Shown here: positions 10,850 to 21,712 of the stretch, one piece after another | Position numbering within the stretch: position 1 is the stretch's first letter | Layout: every line of letters starts with the position of its first letter | Source of the DNA: Siphonodentalium dalli | Lineage: Eukaryota > Mollusca > Scaphopoda > Gadilida > Siphonodentaliidae | NCBI GenBank assembly: GCA_032622095.1 | Contig: CP136069.1 | Span: forward strand, 88,370,958-88,434,957 | Direction of reading: 5' to 3' | Length of the DNA: 64,000 nucleotides | Notes under the pieces: generated by a model | Told to the model about the DNA's origin: nothing | What the model saw: the letters and a program-made list of their open reading frames with translations, nothing else | Database searches by the model: none | Program-made: the position numbers and the translations under genes

Positions 10850-11640
10850 AACCGAGACCATTAGCACGTCCCTGCTTCGATACACCCCCCCCCCGATAAA
10901 ATGGAGCCACGTTACTGCCTCGATGTGTTATGATAACAGTAGCGGATCAGTTTGAAATCATAGTATGGTCACAATATATATAATGCTATACCATCAAAAT
11001 AATATTTTATTTTCACAAACTGAATGGTTGTAAATTTGTAATTTGTAAAAACAATGATACCAAATTGGTTGTAGTACTCGTTATTACACTGACTTGTACT
11101 TACATACACACACTGCAAACGAACAGTTTATTTGTTAATTTTGCGCAGACAAGTGGTCATCAACTTAGCAATCCGTGAACCGATTGGACAGCTCTGATAA
11201 GCGATCACCTCTCAACTTATGATTGGTTATTTCTTTTGTAACTTTGGCTTGCCGTGATTCAATATATTGTGAATCGCTCACAGGCAAATGTTTGTCCGTA
11301 AGCAATCTACAATAATCAACAGTAGATTTTGTGAAATTTGCGAGATTTTGTTAGCTCATCGTTTCATAGTACCGACGTTATCACTAATCACAAAATAATA
11401 GCACGCATTGTAACTTCCCCAAATCAATTGTTGTCAGTTATTTTAGCTCTATATACATGTCCGTCTAATTTGAACTGGTATTCAGATAACACTGATAACG
11501 GGTGCGTGGGAGCAGAGTGGTGGGTTAGTTTTTTCCAAGTTTTACAGCTGCGTTTTAGGGGTTTCACCTCTCGCCCAGTCTAAGGTATTACAATAATACG
11601 GCTAAATTTTCCCTGTACTATCAATCCACTGTGATAGTTA
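10850..11640. other. Interior of the 2.76-kb TIR element, anonymous part
   Basis: Contains a C-run at about 10876-10884 and AT-rich DNA with repeated TTTGTAA words (11025-11060). The 81-codon ORF at 11338-11583 has no recognisable domain. Confidence 0.4.
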
Positions 11641-11793
11641 ACACAAATTTGTAATTACAAATTAATAAATACAATTTGTATTTACAGGTATAAAATTGTT
11701 CATAGTATTGACCCCAGATCGTATATCGGTGGAATGTGCGAACGACATACTCCAAACAAAGGACAAGATTTGCGTACCGTAATGTTCACGGTG

Positions 11794-11864
11794 ATGCACA
11801 TCGCGCCTTTAAAATTAAAAACATAATCTGATGGGTTTTTTTAATTCAAAGGCGCGATGTGCAT
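11794..11864. repeat. Hairpin with ~28-bp stem
   Basis: ATGCACATCGCGCCTTT on the left is mirrored by AAGGCGCGATGTGCAT on the right, extended by AATTAAAAA and TTTTTTAATT. The loop is about 15 nt. No terminator logic applies in this context; it could be a very short MITE or an RNA stem. Confidence 0.85.
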
Positions 11865-12572
11865 TAGTGTATATTATGGACGCATGAATTAAAACGTTTC
11901 CAAGAAACTATAAAACACCATAATATTCCCACCAATCAATGCATGGATTCATAAATCTTCCTGGTTCATGTTGTATAATTATTCAGAGCTGTTTCCATTA
12001 CATTATAGAATGCAATGTCATCAGGGGTGTTGTGTGTCAGCAATACGCGGTATATGTGCACGTCCGCTGTTTCTTTCATTGAACAGGAGAACCGAAGCAT
12101 GGTGCTTTATGAATGAACTAACACAAATACTGTAGTTTGACGTACCGTCATGGAATTTTTCCGATGGTGTCGGGGTGGGGGGGATCCAGGATAAATTATG
12201 ACTACTAAAATTATTACGCGCGCCGCGTGTATACTAATGTAGAGATTCTTGTTTCGCCTGGGCGCATGGAGGTTTTATTTATATAATTGGGGGGGGGGGG
12301 TCGTGAGAAAATTTACACATACAGGGCCCAAAAAACAATTTACAGCCCTTTTGCTACCCATGCACCCACCCTTTTTGTGCAAAAAAATTATTTTTTTCCG
12401 CCTGATTTTTTTGGACCCACCCCCTAAAATAAGAAAAAAATCATTTTAAATATATTCAAGACCAAATCAAACAGAATCAAAGGTAAGTTTTAAATTGGTC
12501 CGTTTCTGGCAGATTCCAAGTGTTCAAACAATTGTAAAACTATCAACGGTTATGATGTTGTTTTCGACATTG
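11865..12572. other. Anonymous DNA with G- and C/T-rich tract
   Basis: Contains a poly(G) tract near 12290-12300, followed by C- and T-rich text up to about 12430. No coding or known repeat is seen. Confidence 0.4.
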
Positions 12573-12879
12573 AAATATACAATTACGCTAATTTAATAAT
12601 CCAACCATTATTCGGTGTAAAATGTGTTGGTTTAGACCCAGGGTCAAATAATGTCCTACATGCATGCACTTTTTGTCAGATATAAGACCGAAATTGCCCC
12701 ATTATATTAGTTGGGGAATATTTAGTCATATAACTGGTAATGGGTTGGAATCTTTCGAAGGGTCGGGCAAGGGAATATTCATCCCAAGAACTTGGATATT
12801 TGTCAGGGTCTAAACCCGGATGTAGGTAGAACAAGAGCTACACTGGGCGTGCAAAATACCCCCTCTCTTGGGTCGGCGG

Positions 12880-13640
12880 AAACTGGTAAAAAAGGGGCAT
12901 AACTCTGGTAAAAATTGGCGGACGGAACTCAAATTTGAACTTGACCTGTGTTTTGGTGGGAGAAAGTAATATACCAAATTATCATTGAATCCGATAAGCT
13001 CTAGTAAAGTTATCATCCGGACAACAAATTTCAGGGATTTTCTAAGTCAAATTACGTCAAATAAGGGGCATAACTCCGGTGAAAATGGGTGGACGGAACC
13101 CAAATTCGAACTTGAGCTGTCTTTTCTCCTAATAAACCCACATACCAAATTTGATTGAAATCGATTCACTCTAACTAAAGTTATCATCCGGACAACAAAT
13201 TTCAGGGATTTTCTAAGTCAAATTACGTCAAAAAAGGGGCAATAACTCTCGCAAAAATTATCTAGCTGTATTTCGATATATGTAATCCACAAAAAAACGG
13301 GTTTTGCGTATAAACATTCCAAAATCGAGTTATCATCCGGAAAAAGGGGCATAACTCTAACGAAAATGGTCGGACAGAACCCAAGTTCGAACTTGACCTG
13401 TGTTTTGGTGGGAGAAAGTAATATACCAAATTTGGATTCATTCCGATAAACTATACTAAAGTTATCATCCGGACAACAAATTTCAAGGATTTTCTAAGTC
13501 AAAAAACGTCAAATAAGGGGCATAACTCCGGTGAAAATGGGCGGGCGGAACCCAAATTCGAACTTGAACTTACTTTTCGGCTAATAAATCAACATACCAA
13601 ATTTTATTGAATTTGGTTCACTTTAACTAAAGTTATCATC
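12880..13640. repeat. Tandem array of ~170-175-bp units, left palindrome arm
   Basis: Units begin AAGGGGCATAACTC at about 12892, 13066, 13236 (variant GGGGCAATAACTC), 13344 and 13514. The third unit is shortened to about 108 bp. Each unit contains GTTATCATCCGGACAACAAA and a G(G/A)CGGAAC block. Confidence 0.9.
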
Positions 13641-13982
13641 CGGAAACCAGGTTAAAGGGTGTTTAATGGTACACTATTCATTATATGGTTCGAATAAAGA
13701 GCGTTTGCTTCACGTCGAAACAAAGAAAACAGCTAAAAGTCGCTCTGATGGCGGTAAGATTATGCGAGTATGAGGTGTGTATATCAGTATTTGGTGTCAC
13801 TATCGGCCACTACAATATACAACAGTATTTGGGTTCAAATGCGCCATGTCCGTTCAAAAGTCAAATATCTATATTAAAATGAGAAATCAGTCACCACCAC
13901 ATAAGGTACAATAACTGAACGGTTGTATTCAATCGTGTAACACATTCACGGTGTACTTATGCCAATGCACAAAGGGTCGATA
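13641..13982. other. Palindrome arm, anonymous segment (left)
   Basis: Mirrors 16299-16635. It contains the motif AATAAAGAGCGTTTGC at about 13690 and a chance 65-codon ORF. Confidence 0.6.
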
Positions 13983-14717
13983 GGGGACGTGGCGAGAGGG
14001 TGGGGTGTATCACCCCAACTATTGTCAACAGTTGGATATTGCATATACCTAACACACCAAAACATACGTTGAAATTATTCTGTCATTCAGTTTGATTTTC
14101 CAAAAATGTATTAGTGGGGATTTTTTTTTATAGTTTTAGACCAACATTTGCAAATATTCCTACTTTTGTAGAAAAACATTCGGGTTATATGGTCAACAGC
14201 AGGTTGGAAATATCCAACAAATGTAAAGCTTGAGGAAAGTCAATAATTTATCAATTTTCATGTTCAGATTTCAAAACGTTCTCACACCAGACCGAACCAT
14301 GGTCGACCCGGTGTGCCCTGGTCTAACCACATTCAGTGGCTCGTCAATACTGATCATTAATTTGTGAAAAACAAACCAGGGCGTGAATTTGCCTGGTGTT
14401 AGACCACTAGATGTTATGATTTTGCGATTTCCAGGTTCATATCTACAAAACTGTTCTCGTACTGCATGGTCGGCAAGGTGGACCCCCCCCCCCCCCATCA
14501 CAGGACTTCTGCAACAAGACTACTGATCCATTTTGAACAGTCCACAATAATATTCAGGACAGTGAAGGATCAGTTGGGGGGAATCAGAGCCCAACGGGGT
14601 GCACAATTTGAATTACGCACAAACCTCTGTTTGGTGTGGTTTAAGGGGGTGTATAGTTGGGAATTTGAAGGTGGACACACCTTCTCAACGCGGAGACCCC
14701 CTATAATTACGTCCCTG
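13983..14717 (-). mobile_element. GGGACGT-TIR element, left palindrome arm
   Basis: Inverted twin of 15561-16298. Ends are GGGGACGTGG at the left and TTACGTCCCTG at the right. It holds a C-tract at about 14483-14496 and no transposase. ORFs such as 14271-14501 and 14466-14735 overlap on opposite strands and are not credible genes. Confidence 0.85.
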
Positions 14718-15137
14718 TGTCGAGACTGCGTATAGCACCGCCAACTCACTCTCTTAATCATAACATGTCATTACTTGAGTGAAGACAGTTGTCAGTAAAC
14801 AAATCGGCGTTCCATAGTTATCTTAGTGTTAGAAGCCGCCTCGATACTTTGAACATAAAACATGGCTTAAATGACAAATGTATCAATGAGATTTGGCAAT
14901 GAAATCGTGCAATAAATAGATTAATGCATAGCTGACTGTTATTTCGTAGAACTAATGTACTTTTGAGTGAGAAAACTTTAGCGAAAGACTACCAGTCAAT
15001 GGGATACATCTACCCGTTCCAAATCCCTATCGCTTTATGTGCTGCATTCAAAGTACGCAAATGACCGTGACGATTTTCACCGATCTACCTGGATCTACCG
15101 GTACCCGTACCCGTCCGACGGGTATCGCAAACTCGCT
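14718..15137. other. Innermost unique part of the left palindrome arm
   Basis: Non-repetitive apart from its mirror at 15144-15560. It ends at the centre with GGTACCCGTACCCGT and CGCAAACTCGCT, words shared with the small hairpin at 17675-17762. Confidence 0.7.
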
Positions 15138-15143
15138 GTTATT

Positions 15144-15560
15144 AGCGAGTTTGCGATACCCGTCGGACGGGTACGGGTACCGGTAGATCCAGGTAGATCG
15201 GTGAAAATCGTCACGGTCATTTGCGTACTTTGAATGCAGCACATAAAGCGATAGGGATTTGGAACGGGTAGATGTATCCCATTGACTGGTGGTCTTTCAC
15301 TAAAGTTTTCTCACTCAAAAGTACATTAGTTTTACGAAATAACAGTCAGCTATGCATTAATCTATTTATTGCACGATTTCATTGCCAAATCTCATTGATA
15401 CATTTGTCATTTAAGCCATGTTTTATGTTCAAAGTATCGAGGCGGCTTCTAACACTAAGATAACTATGGAACGCCGATTTGTTTACTGACTGTCTTCACT
15501 CAAGTAATGACATGTTATGATTAAGAGAGTGAGTTGGCGGTGCTATACGCAGTCTCGACA
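15144..15560. other. Innermost part of the right palindrome arm
   Basis: Mirror of 14718-15137 with a few substitutions. No gene. Confidence 0.7.
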
Positions 15561-16298
15561 CAGGGACGTAATTATAGGGGGTCTCCGCGTTGAGAAGGTG
15601 TGTCCACCTTCAAATTCCCAACTATACACCCCCTTAAACCACACCAAACAGAGGTTTGTGCGTAATTAAAATTGTGCACCCCGTTGGGCTCTGATTCCCC
15701 CCAACTGATCCTTCACTGTCCTGAATATTATTGTGGACTGTTCTAAATGGATCAGTAGTCTTGTTGCAGAAGTCCTGTGATTGGGGGGGGGGGGTCCACC
15801 TTGCCGACCATGCAGTACGAGAACAGTTTTGTAGATATGAACCTGGAAATTGCAAAATCATAACATCTATTGGTCTAACACCAGGCAAATTCACGCCCTG
15901 GTTTGTTTTTAACAAATTAATGATCAGTATTGCCGAGCCACTGAATGTGGTTAGACCAGGGCATACCGGGTCGACCATGGTTCGGTCTGGTGTGAGAACG
16001 TTTTGAAATCTGAACATGAAAATTGATAAATTATTGACTTTCCTCAAGCTTTACATTTGTTGCATATTTCCAACCTGCTGTTGACCATATAGCCCGAATG
16101 TTTTTCTACCAAAAGTAGGAATATTTGCAAATGTTGGTCTAAAACATAAAAAAAAAATCCCCACTAATACATTTTTGGAAAATCAAACTGAATGACAGAA
16201 TAATTTCAACGTATGTTTTGGTGTGTTAGGTATATGCAATATCCAACTGTTGACAAAAGTTGGGGTGAGACACCCCATGCACCCTCTCGCCACGTCCC
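15561..16298 (+). mobile_element. GGGACGT-TIR element (~740 bp), best reference copy
   Basis: Begins CAGGGACGTAATTATAGG and ends GCCACGTCCC, so GGGACGT is inverted at both ends. Flanks TCTCGACA and TATCGACC agree at six of eight positions, which could be a decayed 8-bp target duplication. CAGGG ends with 8-bp duplications are typical of hAT elements, so a non-autonomous hAT is my tentative reading. A poly(G) tract lies at about 15783-15793. Fragments of the family recur at 2.3, 9.2 and possibly 31.28 and 57.1 kb. Confidence 0.75.
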
Positions 16299-16721
16299 AT
16301 ATCGACCCTTTGTGCATGGGCATAAGTACACCGTGAATGTGTTACACGATTGAATACAACCGTTCAGTTATTGTACCTTATGTGGTGGTGACTGATTTCT
16401 CATTTTAATATAGATATTTGACTTTTGAACGGACATGGCGCATTTGAACCCCAAGACTGTTGTATATTGTAGTGGCCGATAGTGACACCAAATACTGATA
16501 TACACACCTCATACTCGGCACAATCTTACCGTCATCAGAGCGATTTTTAGCTGTTTTCTTTGTTTCGCATAGACGTGAAGCAAACGCTCTTTATTCGAAC
16601 CATATAATGATTAGTGTACCATTAAACACCCTTTATATTTAACAAGTTTGATTTTTATACGCCCGTTTGAAAAAACGGCCGCATTATAGTATTGGTCCGT
16701 CCGCCCGGGCGTCCGTCGTTA
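16299..16721. other. Palindrome arm, including an 86-bp segment absent from the left arm
   Basis: 16299-16635 mirrors the left arm. 16636-16721 has ATACGCCCGTTTG and GTCCGTCCGCCC words that usually cap arrays of the adjacent tandem repeat type, and it has no counterpart at about 13650. Confidence 0.75.
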
Positions 16722-17040
16722 ACCTGGTTTCCGGATGATAACTTTAGTTAGAGTGAACCAAATTCAATAAAATTTGGTATGTGGGTTTACTAGCCGAAAA
16801 GTAAGTTCAAGTTCGAATTTGGGTTCCGCCCGCCAATTTTCACCGGAGTTATGCCCCTTATTTGACGTTTTTTTTCTTAGAAAATCCTTGAAATTTGTTG
16901 TCCGGATGATAACTTTACTAGAGCTTATCGGATTCAATGATAATTTGGTATATTACTTTCTCCCACCAAAACACAGGTCAAGTTCAAATTTGAGTTCCGT
17001 CCGCCAATTTTTACCAGAGTTATGCCCCTTTTTGACCAGT
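16722..17040. repeat. Tandem units, right palindrome arm
   Basis: Two inverted units (GAGTTATGCCCCTT at about 16848 and 17022) correspond to the five-unit array of the left arm. Confidence 0.9.
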
Positions 17041-17348
17041 TTCCGCCGACCCAAGAGAGGGGGTATTTTGCACGCCCAGTGTAGCTCTTGTTCTACCTAC
17101 ATCCGGGTTTAGACCCAGACAAATATCCAAGTTCTTGGGATGAATATTCCCTTGCCCGACCCTTCGAAAGATTCCAACCCATTACCAGTTATATGACTAA
17201 ATATTCCCCAACTAATATAAGGGGCAATTTCGGTCTTATATCTGACTAAAAGTGCATGCATGTAGGACATTCTTGGACCCTGGGTCTAAACCAACACATT
17301 TTACACCGAATAATGGTTGGATTATTAAATTAGCGTAATTGTATATTT

Positions 17349-17674
17349 GTGATATCATAACATATTTTCTCAGTCAGAAAATTCCATCTGTTCTAGACGA
17401 CACTCGAACGGTCTGGGAAATTACTTATGAAAGCTAATTATTGAAAATGTTACCAAAATGAGTCAAAGAAAGACGCCAACCCCTTCCACTTTCGCCTCGT
17501 CCCTGGTTAATGCAATCCATTATCCACGCAGATGTCCATCATATAACCATAACAGCAAGTATAACGTCGGCCAAGAAAGCGAATGCGGATAACAATTTCT
17601 CTATATCATATATATTGTGCTGCAATTGGCTCACCATACACTACCCGTCGATATGCTTAATTCTACCCGTAAAA
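17349..17674. other. Anonymous DNA
   Basis: No feature recognised between the end of the palindrome and the small hairpin. Confidence 0.4.
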
Positions 17675-17762
17675 GAGTTTGCGATTTCAAAACGTGTACC
17701 GGTACGGGTAGCTACCAGTACCCGTACCGGTACCCGTACCCGTTTGAAATCGCAAACTCGCT
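17675..17762. mobile_element. Small hairpin element with GGTACCGGTACC-type stem
   Basis: GAGTTTGCGATTTCAAAACG on the left is mirrored by CGTTTGAAATCGCAAACTC on the right. The interior is ACCGGTACGGGTA facing TACCCGTACCGGTACC. The end and core words equal those at the centre of the giant palindrome. Confidence 0.8.
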
Positions 17763-18541
17763 ATTCTATATAACCATGTCACTGATCAATTTCCCCGTCA
17801 TAAATACATGTAGGCCTATATATATCTCTTTAAAAACTTCCCCATTTTTTAACTGGTTGAATCTATATATATACGGGCGTAAACACATAGTAGAGACTAA
17901 TAGCCTGATCCAGCCCAGATGTTGCTTCATAGTTGCAAAAATAATCATGGCAAATCTTTGAAAAACTCGATGCTCCAGAAATTATCTTAAATTTTCATCT
18001 TCAAACAAATCGGAAATCTAGAGCTCATATAACGGTACAGTTATACGCTGGATATTCGGACATTAACTAGTTGTCCGCTGGTAAATATTGAACAGTCGCC
18101 GATTTGCCACCTTCAGTCAGTACATCTATATAAATCGTGATTAGCCACTTTCAGTGGTACATCTCTATAAATCGTGGCTAAAACGCTACGGGGTCGTCCC
18201 GTTTTGCAGACACCTATTGTTCTCGGTAGGTTATTGTAGAGGTGTGAATAATCCTCTTAATGACTACTTAGGCCTCTCCTAGTTGGTTTGATTTTGATTG
18301 GATTCAGTGTTTTTTCTGCCCTTTTTTGTTATGAGAAAGAACGGAGGTTTCTGTTGCATTTCTGACTGTTTATTAGTAATTAATACATACTTGTTTATTC
18401 TTACGCCATGTGTACATGGGTTTAAAGAATTACATATAAGAAAAACACAAATAATCAACAAGATCACAGTGTGGACATGACACGTATTCAAATGTATATA
18501 AATGATGGATGTGACAAATCGATATATATATAATAATATAT
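17763..18541. other. Presumed 5' region of LINE A and anonymous DNA
   Basis: Contains a short tandem duplication at about 18120-18180 (TACATCTATATAAATCGTG repeated once with changes). I cannot fix the 5' boundary of LINE A, which lies somewhere upstream of 18542. No ORF1 is recognisable. Confidence 0.4.
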
Positions 18542-19617
18542 GTATACCATAACATTATATTTTCGACGTTCGGTCTGTGGTCATTGGAGATAAGCCGAGA
18601 GTCTCCAGGGTCAGAAAATGGAGTTATTTCCCATGGCGTCGATAGCCGACAGCCTGTTCATGGAGTAATCTCCCATGAACCAGAAACGCGGTTTCTGAAT
18701 ATTTTAACTTTGAATGTGTGTGGCCTAGAAAAAAGGTTGCAATATAAAGAATTTCATGATTTGATAACCCGTTACGACATCTTGTGTTTCTCAGAAACGA
18801 AATGCTTTTTAGAAGACCAAATAATTATACCTGGTTTTGAAATTTGTGTTGTAAAGGGAAAACATATTGGTAATGGTACACGATCGGTGGCATCATGATA
18901 GCGGCAAAGAGTGATTTATTTCAGTACGTTGTTCCTTTAACATCGGACAACTCTAATGTCGCATGGATACGCATTGATGCCAGTGATAAACAATCTTCAC
19001 CGCTTCTTTTGGGGGCAGTCTACATACCCCCTGCAGGAACGCGATATGCTAATGATGATTGTAATTTGAAACTTGAAGATGATATAAGGAAATTCCAAAT
19101 GAAAAATGATTTACTTCTTTTAATGGGGGATTTTAATTCACGAACAAACAATGTCAGCGCCGACAATGACACGGGGGACATGTCCCATATTTTTGAAAAT
19201 AGTACTGTTTGTAAAACGGTTAATACATTTTTGTCGTCTATAGAAGATGAATATTATGATGATGAATGTAATGACGATGATTTTGATAAGACTTTTCAGG
19301 TCTCAAATCGAATATCACAAGACAAAGGTAAGGTGAACTCTTATGGTTATAAACTATTGGGTTTATGTAAATTTCTGACATTATTCATTGTCAATGGGAG
19401 GTGTGGTGATGATAAATGTGGAAAATTTACGTCATCTGATCGCACGGTAATAGATTATGCACTAGGAACAAAACGCCTTTTGAGCAAAATAGAAAACTTC
19501 AAAGTCCACGATCATTGTTCTTTATTCTCCGATATACATGGAGCTATACACTTGGTGATAAAATTTAATTTCCCAAATCGATATATACGAAATAACTTCA
19601 CCGACGAGAACTCCACT
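18542..19617 (+). pseudogene. LINE A, 5' part: apurinic-type endonuclease domain
   Basis: The reading frame gives the exonuclease-endonuclease-phosphatase signature of APE-type non-LTR retrotransposons. In order: LNVCGL (Asn), FSETK (catalytic Glu), LGAVYIPP, MGDFNSR (Asp and Asn), TVIDYALG (Asp) and SDIHGAIHL (Asp and His). The enzyme nicks target DNA to prime reverse transcription. One base is missing near 18885, which splits the domain between two frames (18584-18898 and 18895-19620). The start of the first frame is not an ATG, and no ORF1 is evident. At 19617 the ORF is cut by LINE B and resumes in the second copy of the duplicated 157 bp at 23954, so this is the front half of the element whose RT lies at 24.1-26.7 kb. 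Confidence 0.9.
19461..19617 (+). repeat. 157-bp direct duplication, left copy
   Basis: Identical by eye to 23954-24110 along its whole length. It is part of the LINE A endonuclease ORF and forms the left border of the LINE B insertion. Confidence 0.95.
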
Positions 19618-19805
19618 TGAGTATGAACAAGGCCCATGGTTATGATTACATTAATTATGAACACCTAATATACGGTGGTCAGCATTTGATCCAATGCTTA
19701 TCCACATTATTCTCTGCAATATTTGAGCTAGAACATATTCCTATAGCGGCCAAACGTGGGATCATTGTACCCCTTTACAAAGGAGGCATTAAGCCTAGAG
19801 ACCAG
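19618..19805 (+). pseudogene. LINE B RT, N-terminal part before the insertion
   Basis: Encodes KAHGYDYINYEHL, matching the RT 'K..G.D.I..E.L' motif, then IIVPLYKGG and KPRDQ. The frame continues at 21710 with NSYRAITIL once the TIR element and one copy of its CAG duplication are ignored. Confidence 0.85.
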
Positions 19806-21712
19806 GGCCCTGTTTCATGAAGGCAACTTATGACATAGTTGGGACTTAAGATGGTCATAAGTTCAAACTTCAGTCATAAGTGCGTTTCACGAACAAAGTC
19901 TTAACCTAAGATGGTCTTAACTTTGGTCTTAACTTTAAGACTGGTGTGAGGTGTCATAAGATAATCTTAAAGTTAAGACCTACGTTGTGATCCGCATTTG
20001 GTCCGAAATGTGGATGGGATCTAGTTCATGTATATATTATTATAAACACATTTAACTGAATAACACCTTGCTAGCACGGAGGGGTGTTTCAGAAATGGTA
20101 GTAATTAATAACCAACTGGTAAGCTATAGCAGTGACGTGGCCAGTGGTTGCAAGATTGGCGGTGTGTCCGCTACTAACTGTAAACCGCCAAGACCGGACT
20201 ATATATACATTTCTAATTGCTGTAACAAAATGAATATATTTACATAGAGTTGAACATCATTTGCGATTCAAATCACCCAATCGCACTGTAGAAAATAATC
20301 ATGTTGAGACAATTAGTCACATCGAGGATAATAGTGAATGATTTATACTCAGTTTTTTTTTATAAATGCTTATGTCAGCTATTATTATTATTATTTACTT
20401 GCCTTTATATATTATTATGTTATAATTTGAATGTAAAATGTATTGTATATGTACCCCGTATATATATCGGCAAGATAATAATACATAATATGTGTTATTT
20501 AATTATTATTATTATGTATATTATCATAATCATAAAGATATATAGCATGTATATAGTATACGGACCGCGCGGGCACACCGGGATCCGCGAAAGAACATAT
20601 AATATCACTGTGAACCGGCCCACAGACCCCTGGGGGGGGGGGGTACTAAAATACCAATATAGGCTATGGTATAGTCTATATTGGTATTTTAGTAATTTTC
20701 CCCAGGGGCCTGTGAACCGGCCGTCTATTCACGTGTTGTTAATTATAAACGCTCTTTATTAGAAGTCGTTGATTTGGTTTTTATTAAAACATATATGCAG
20801 AATGTCGTTCAACGTAACGTACTTTCGAAGTTCATACGCAGTTTGTTAATTATAACAGGCGTTTAGCACATTTGTCAACAGAACCAGAGCAAATGTCATT
20901 AACATCATTTATATATGGCTTCTACAAGTATGTCTCAGATTGGAAATAAGTCTATTTGGAGCACGATGTGATGTCCTATTCACATTACAACAATATAAAT
21001 AAAGAGCGGTTTGTGTTAGTATTCCATGAATGTTGGTAATCAATAAAGAGCGTTTAGCTCAGTGCTTCCATTGTGGTGTATTGTATGTGTATGCCGTCGT
21101 GGCGACATATTCGGTTTCCTGGTATTATAGATGCTTTAAAGACGTATAATGTATTAGAACCTAATATCAGCATTGAAAGGAGCGAACATATGTCTCGCGT
21201 CGCCTTAATGGAATGTTATATGGGTGAAGGTTCACATTCTGAGTTACGATGTATAAGTCCCTTTAATAACTGAAATAATATATTTGAGCTCGTTACGTTT
21301 GTATAAAATATGCATTGGAAGCATGCAGCTATGTGTGGATGGCGTCTGACGCGAAAACACAGTTAAAAAGCGCGCTCGTGCAGTTAAGTATGCGCCAGTC
21401 ATTATACTGATTATCGCCCTTGCATTGAAATATCATAATTATTCTTAGACACGCCCTAGTATCTGTCACCAGACACTGTACCTAGGCATATAACATACAC
21501 AGAACCAACATTTGCTGTGCATAGCTGTAATAAATTGTCGAGAGCCAGTCTAAAAGCGCGCGAACTTAAATTACTACTTAAGTAGGACTTAATCTTGTTT
21601 TGTGAAACGCGTTCTTGAAACGGAAAAGTTACATCATAAGATCCACCTTAGATCTTAGATTAAGTCCATCCTAAGATAATCTTATGGCATTGCTTCATGA
21701 AACAGGCCCCAG
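19803..21712. mobile_element. 1.9-kb TIR element (Harbinger-like) in LINE B
   Basis: The element (19806-21709) has ends GGCCCTGTTTCATGAAGG and, on the opposite strand, GGGCCTGTTTCATGAAGC. Both ends carry subterminal repeats of the type ACTTAAGATGG or TCTTAAC. It is flanked by CAG (19803-19805 and 21710-21712). The LINE reading frame across the junction confirms a 3-bp duplication. GG-start TIRs with 3-bp duplications suggest PIF/Harbinger. No transposase is found; ORFs inside (20301-20762, 21073-21273) have no domain. It contains a 94-bp MITE and a pair of AATAAAGAGCG motifs. Confidence 0.85.
20621..20714. mobile_element. 94-bp hairpin MITE with 8-bp target duplication
   Basis: Ends CACAGACCCCTGGGG and CCCCAGGGGCCTGTG; almost the whole length folds back (TACTAAAATACCAATATAG against its complement). 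The flanks 20613-20620 and 20715-20722 are both AACCGGCC. A G-tract replaces part of one arm. Sister copy at 42956-43063. Superfamily is probably hAT-like, judged by duplication length. Confidence 0.9.

Larger units (their letters stand above)
8957..11715. mobile_element. TIR element, ~2.76 kb, with nested insertions
   Basis: The outer ends are inverted copies of GGGGTCAATACTATGAA, followed on both sides by AT-rich text dense in TTTGTAA or TTACAAA words. Further internal copies of the end motif occur near 9033 and 9122 (CAATACTATGAAC, GTACTATGAAAC). No transposase ORF was found. The interior is largely other repeats: GGGACGT copies at about 9183-9510 and 9655-9760, a TTAGTC block and a SINE. 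I saw no clear target-site duplication (flanks CCA and AGA), so the superfamily is open. Confidence 0.65.
12573..17348. repeat. Giant palindrome (arms ~2.57 and ~2.21 kb, 6-nt spacer)
   Basis: The left arm (12573-15137) is the inverted copy of the right arm (15144-17348) around the spacer GTTATT. Near the centre, position i pairs with 30281-i without indels for many hundreds of bases; two identical 64-codon ORFs at 15039-15233 and 15048-15242 are simple consequences. Arms differ by scattered substitutions, by the number of ~174-bp tandem units (about five left, two right) and by an ~86-bp segment present only at about 16636-16721. Beyond 12573 and 17348 the similarity stops abruptly. Each arm carries one GGGACGT element and one tandem block. 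No protein gene is present. Confidence 0.95.

Noticed and set aside
14271-14735. Host gene pair on opposite strands
   Set aside because: Both lie inside a MITE-like element duplicated at 15.6-16.3 kb without frame conservation.
15039-15242. Two identical 64-codon proteins on opposite strands
   Set aside because: A direct consequence of the palindrome; each is the mirror of the other, with no sign of coding.
15634-16047. 137-codon ORF in the GGGACGT element
   Set aside because: Not conserved in the other copies, overlaps ORFs on the opposite strand, and includes a poly(C)-derived stretch.
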